NCBI GenBank assembly: GCA_045116915.1
Contig: JBGUMQ010000070.1
Span: forward strand, 1 to 6,261
Reading direction: 5' to 3'
Length of the DNA: 6,261 nt
Source of the DNA: UBA9732 sp045116915
GTDB taxonomy: Bacteria > Spirochaetota > Spirochaetia > Sphaerochaetales > Sphaerochaetaceae
Under the pieces are notes generated by a model that made no database searches, was not told where the DNA came from, and worked only from the letters and a program-made list of their open reading frames with translations. The translations under genes were made by a program, and so were the position numbers. Shown here one piece after another: positions 5,607-6,261 of the stretch. Position 1 is the first letter of the stretch; every line of letters starts with the position of its first letter.

Positions 5607-5635
5607 TTGACATCGAATCGAGTTAAGTATAGAAT
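5607..5635 (+). promoter_or_regulatory. Strong sigma70-type promoter for the probable rho gene
   Basis: TTGACA (5607-5612) matches the consensus -35 exactly and TAGAAT (5630-5635) matches 5 of 6 of the -10, with exactly 17 bp between them. It begins 3 bp after the lnt stop. Transcription would start near 5642, leaving a leader of about 77 nt. This is the best promoter in the window. Confidence 0.8.
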
Positions 5636-5684
5636 CCAACTGTCTGTTAAAAATCCCTTAGATTCTTTTCAATAACAACCAATC

Positions 5685-5701
5685 AGGCCCTTTCCGGGCT
5701 T
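5685..5701 (+). promoter_or_regulatory. Hairpin in the leader of the probable rho gene
   Basis: AGGCCC (5685-5690), loop TTTCC and GGGCTT (5696-5701) form a 6-bp stem including one G-U pair. It ends 4 nt before GGAG (5706-5709), the likely Shine-Dalgarno sequence, which is 9 nt from the ATG at 5719. No T-tract follows, so it is more likely a leader structure than a terminator of lnt. Confidence 0.45.
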
Positions 5702-5718
5702 ATTCGGAGCAATCATCA

Positions 5719-6261
5719 ATGGATAATGAGAACAACACCGCGGTCGAGGAGACCGCACGCAAGAAACTTGTGCTCAAGCGCAAACCCGTCGTCAGGAAAA
5801 CACCCAGGACAACAGAACCCTCACAGGCAGAGCCCGCCAATACCGTGACCGCCCAGGCGGAAAACGTGAAACCGGAGCCGGTCGTGCAGGAGCAGGCGGA
5901 GAAGGCTCCCGCAGAGGAGAAGGCCGCCGCCGATACCGGCGTCCAGAAGAAGCGCAGGGGAAGACCCCCCAAGCAGAAGGCCAGGGACGGCGCACAGCAG
6001 CCCGAGCTCCCTGTGAATCCCGAAAACCAGTCGGACGGCGCACAGGCTCCCGCACAGACGGAACCCGCACAGGCGGAAACCACACAGCCGGAAGCCGCGC
6101 AGCAGGCACAGAAGCCTGTGCAGGACAATCCCTCCGAAGGCCGCAGGGAAGATGCCTCCGAGGAGCGCGAGCAGAAGCGTTTCGGGAACAGGAACCAGCA
6201 CAACAACAATAACAACAATAACAACAATAACAACAACCAGAAGAACAAGAACAAGTTCAAC
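5719..6261 (+). CDS. rho: Probable transcription termination factor Rho, N-terminal extension (3'-truncated)
   Basis: The frame is open for 181 codons from ATG 5719 to the window edge, so only the N-terminus is visible. It starts with MDNENNTAVEE and a basic patch (RKKLVLKRKP, about 14-23). A long Ala/Glu/Gln/Pro-rich disordered stretch follows, with an AT-hook-like KKRRGRPPK at 77-85 and a five-residue repeat at about 111-130. Then comes a charged segment and twelve consecutive Asn (162-173) followed by QKNKNKFN. No catalytic domain is in view. The Rho call rests on gene order after lnt, recalled from T. pallidum, and on the known presence of RGRP and Asn-rich insertions at the N-terminus of Rho in several phyla. 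A long-N-terminus IF-2 is the main alternative. GGAG lies 9 nt before the ATG, and the gene has its own promoter. Confidence 0.58.
   Translation, partial: MDNENNTAVEETARKKLVLKRKPVVRKTPRTTEPSQAEPANTVTAQAENVKPEPVVQEQAEKAPAEEKAAADTGVQKKRRGRPPKQKARDGAQQPELPVNPENQSDGAQAPAQTEPAQAETTQPEAAQQAQKPVQDNPSEGRREDASEEREQKRFGNRNQHNNNNNNNNNNNNQKNKNKFN
6049..6108 (+). repeat. 15-bp tandem repeat coding PAQ(T/A)E-like units
   Basis: Four consecutive in-frame 15-bp units encode PAQTE, PAQAE, TTQPE and AAQQA. The first two differ by one base (CCCGCACAGACGGAA versus CCCGCACAGGCGGAA) and the last two are more diverged. This lies in the disordered N-terminal extension of the probable rho gene and suggests growth by in-frame duplication. 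Confidence 0.7.
6202..6237 (+). repeat. 9-bp microsatellite coding twelve Asn
   Basis: AACAACAAT is repeated three times, followed by AACAACAAC, giving 36 bp and twelve Asn codons in a row. A 9-bp period keeps the reading frame when units are gained or lost. Such a tract may vary in length between strains. Confidence 0.9.

Noticed and set aside
5700..6260. A minus-strand open frame with Leu-, Ser- and Cys-rich runs opposite the probable rho gene
   Set aside because: The poly-Leu run is only the complement of the Asn microsatellite. The + strand frame has a start, a ribosome binding site, a promoter and an AT-hook, so the minus frame is a shadow.

Overview
The window looks like a chromosomal segment of a spirochaete, probably a host- or gut-associated member of the Treponema/Sphaerochaeta side of the phylum. 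The main reason is the order ricT (PSP1) - rpsT - HU/IHF - lnt - probable rho. As far as I recall, rpsT-HU-lnt-rho is also the order in Treponema pallidum. Lnt, and a small secreted protein that looks like an outer-membrane barrel, fit a two-membrane bacterium. Codons mostly end in G or C. The assignment rests on gene order and protein resemblance only, since no database search was possible.

Left part (1-1520): the 3' part of a calcineurin-like metallophosphoesterase gene on the + strand enters from outside the window. It meets, tail to tail, a minus-strand gene for a small exported, barrel-like protein. The two genes share their last 8 bp, which form a palindrome containing both stop codons.

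Middle left (1521-1898): a 9-bp tandem repeat lies upstream of the barrel-like gene. Beyond it, on the minus strand, come a hairpin terminator, a complete tRNA-Val(GAC) gene without an encoded CCA end, and a good sigma70-type promoter for that tRNA. A divergent intergenic region with several inverted repeats separates the tRNA from ricT.

Right part (1899-6261, all + strand): ricT encodes a PSP1-family protein with an unusual cysteine-containing insertion. After an intergenic region with a candidate promoter and a terminator-like hairpin comes the tight cluster rpsT (ribosomal protein S20), an HU/IHF-type DNA-binding protein, and lnt (apolipoprotein N-acyltransferase). A near-consensus promoter (TTGACA-17-TAGAAT) then opens a leader of about 77 nt. 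It leads to a gene cut by the right edge of the window, probably rho. Its visible 181 residues are a disordered, AT-hook-containing, Asn-rich N-terminal extension.

Most of this is housekeeping: translation (S20, tRNA-Val), nucleoid structure (HU), lipoprotein maturation (Lnt), RNA processing or termination (RicT, probable Rho). The unusual parts are the RicT cysteine insertion, the low-complexity N-terminus of the probable Rho, and several leader structures. I see no mobile element, CRISPR array or defence system.
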